From Herbidospora galbida (GTDB taxonomy: Bacteria; Actinomycetota; Actinomycetes; Streptosporangiales; Streptosporangiaceae), in assembly GCF_005233835.1 (NCBI RefSeq), contig NZ_SZQA01000022.1:62001-126000 (forward strand): a stretch of 64,000 bases of DNA. The letters run 5' to 3'. Made by a program: the position numbers and the translations under genes. Numbering within the stretch: the stretch's first letter is position 1; every line of letters begins with the position of its first letter. The notes below the pieces were generated by a model. The model saw only the letters and a list, made by a program, of their open reading frames with translations, ran no database searches and was not told the DNA's origin. Of the stretch, positions 63,810 to 64,000 are shown one piece after another.

Positions 63810-64000
63810 AGACCTCAACCAGGCCTTTTACGCCGCGATCGAAAGCGCCGACCTGGATCGGATGTCCGAGATCTGGGTGGAGGACGTGCCTGACCACCTG
63901 GTGGCGATGTGCGTCCATCCCGGGTGGCCGATGCTGTCGGGTCGTGGCGAGGTGCTGCGGTCGTGGGCGCTGATCATGGCCAACACGCCTTATATCCAGT
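63796..64000 (+). CDS. NTF2/SnoaL-like protein, 3'-truncated by window edge
   Basis: The first 68 residues are visible, with an NTF2-like start: DLNQAFYAAIESADLDRMSE, IWVEDVPDHLVAMCVHPGWP and SGRGEVLRSWALIM. It overlaps folP by 14 bp, so it belongs to the fol operon. Similar small proteins follow folP in other actinobacteria, but their role in folate synthesis is not known to me. folB and folK would be expected further on. Confidence 0.85.
   Translation, partial: MKEVEDLNQAFYAAIESADLDRMSEIWVEDVPDHLVAMCVHPGWPMLSGRGEVLRSWALIMANTPYIQ

Overview
The window reads as a chromosomal segment of a high-GC filamentous actinomycete. Evidence is the strongly GC-biased third codon positions, many GTG starts, tightly overlapping genes, a Spo0M-type sporulation protein, CBM2-bearing secreted hydrolases, and the conserved actinobacterial order ppa / dacB / zincin / tilS / hpt / ftsH / folE / folP at the right end. 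A member of the Streptosporangiales (Streptosporangium, Nonomuraea or a relative) is my best guess, but that is inference from gene style and not a measured placement. No rRNA, tRNA, transposase, prophage or CRISPR array was seen, and no gene-free stretch exceeds about 260 bp.

Layout. 1-5.1 kb: 3' part of a cytochrome P450, then a divergent pair of secreted plant-polysaccharide enzymes (CE4 deacetylase-CBM2 and alpha-L-arabinofuranosidase-Fn3-CBM2) around a control region with a CebR-like box, then a secreted propeller-like protein. 5.1-9.6 kb: a shikimate/quinate catabolic cluster (shikimate dehydrogenase, TetR regulator, 3-dehydroshikimate dehydratase, MFS importer) whose three promoters carry the same AACT-N4-AGTT operator. 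9.6-16.5 kb: an arabino-oligosaccharide import operon (solute-binding lipoprotein, two permeases, GH127 beta-L-arabinofuranosidase) with a divergent LacI regulator, followed by a headless carbohydrate-binding remnant. 16.7-21.3 kb: a mixed stretch with two unrecognised lower-GC genes, a divergent SDR/LysR pair and an HNH endonuclease that may be a modification-dependent (McrA-type) enzyme. 21.3-26.3 kb: GH10 xylanase, and metH behind what looks like an S-adenosylhomocysteine riboswitch. 26.3-35 kb: an ECF sigma factor with a SnoaL partner, tandem LolA-fold secreted proteins, regulator-controlled enzymes (MarR/amidohydrolase, TetR/serine hydrolase) and a CopD/CtaG membrane protein. 35-40.2 kb: an unrecognised overlapping pair of small genes, a near-perfect parS site, a GNAT-GNAT-homocysteine methyltransferase operon and its divergent GNAT. 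40.3-54.3 kb: modABC, a second MurG-like protein, Spo0M, a bacterial voltage-gated cation channel with an acidic filter, LysE exporter, ABC-F protein, lipoprotein, reductase, phosphodiesterase, and a membrane-anchored sigma factor fused to an anti-sigma zinc motif. 54.3-64 kb: NlpC/P60 hydrolase and the conserved housekeeping block ending in folE-folP and a truncated NTF2-like gene.

How it fits together. The CE4 esterase, arabinofuranosidase and GH10 xylanase would act outside the cell on arabinoxylan-type polymers. The ABC importer plus intracellular GH127 would take up and trim the released arabinosides. Related GAAA..TTTC palindromes occur at these loci and point to one LacI-family regulator. 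The shikimate cluster would feed plant-derived quinate/shikimate to protocatechuate. Many genes appear to be read from leaderless mRNAs, with a TANNNT -10 element ending 6-7 nt before the start codon.
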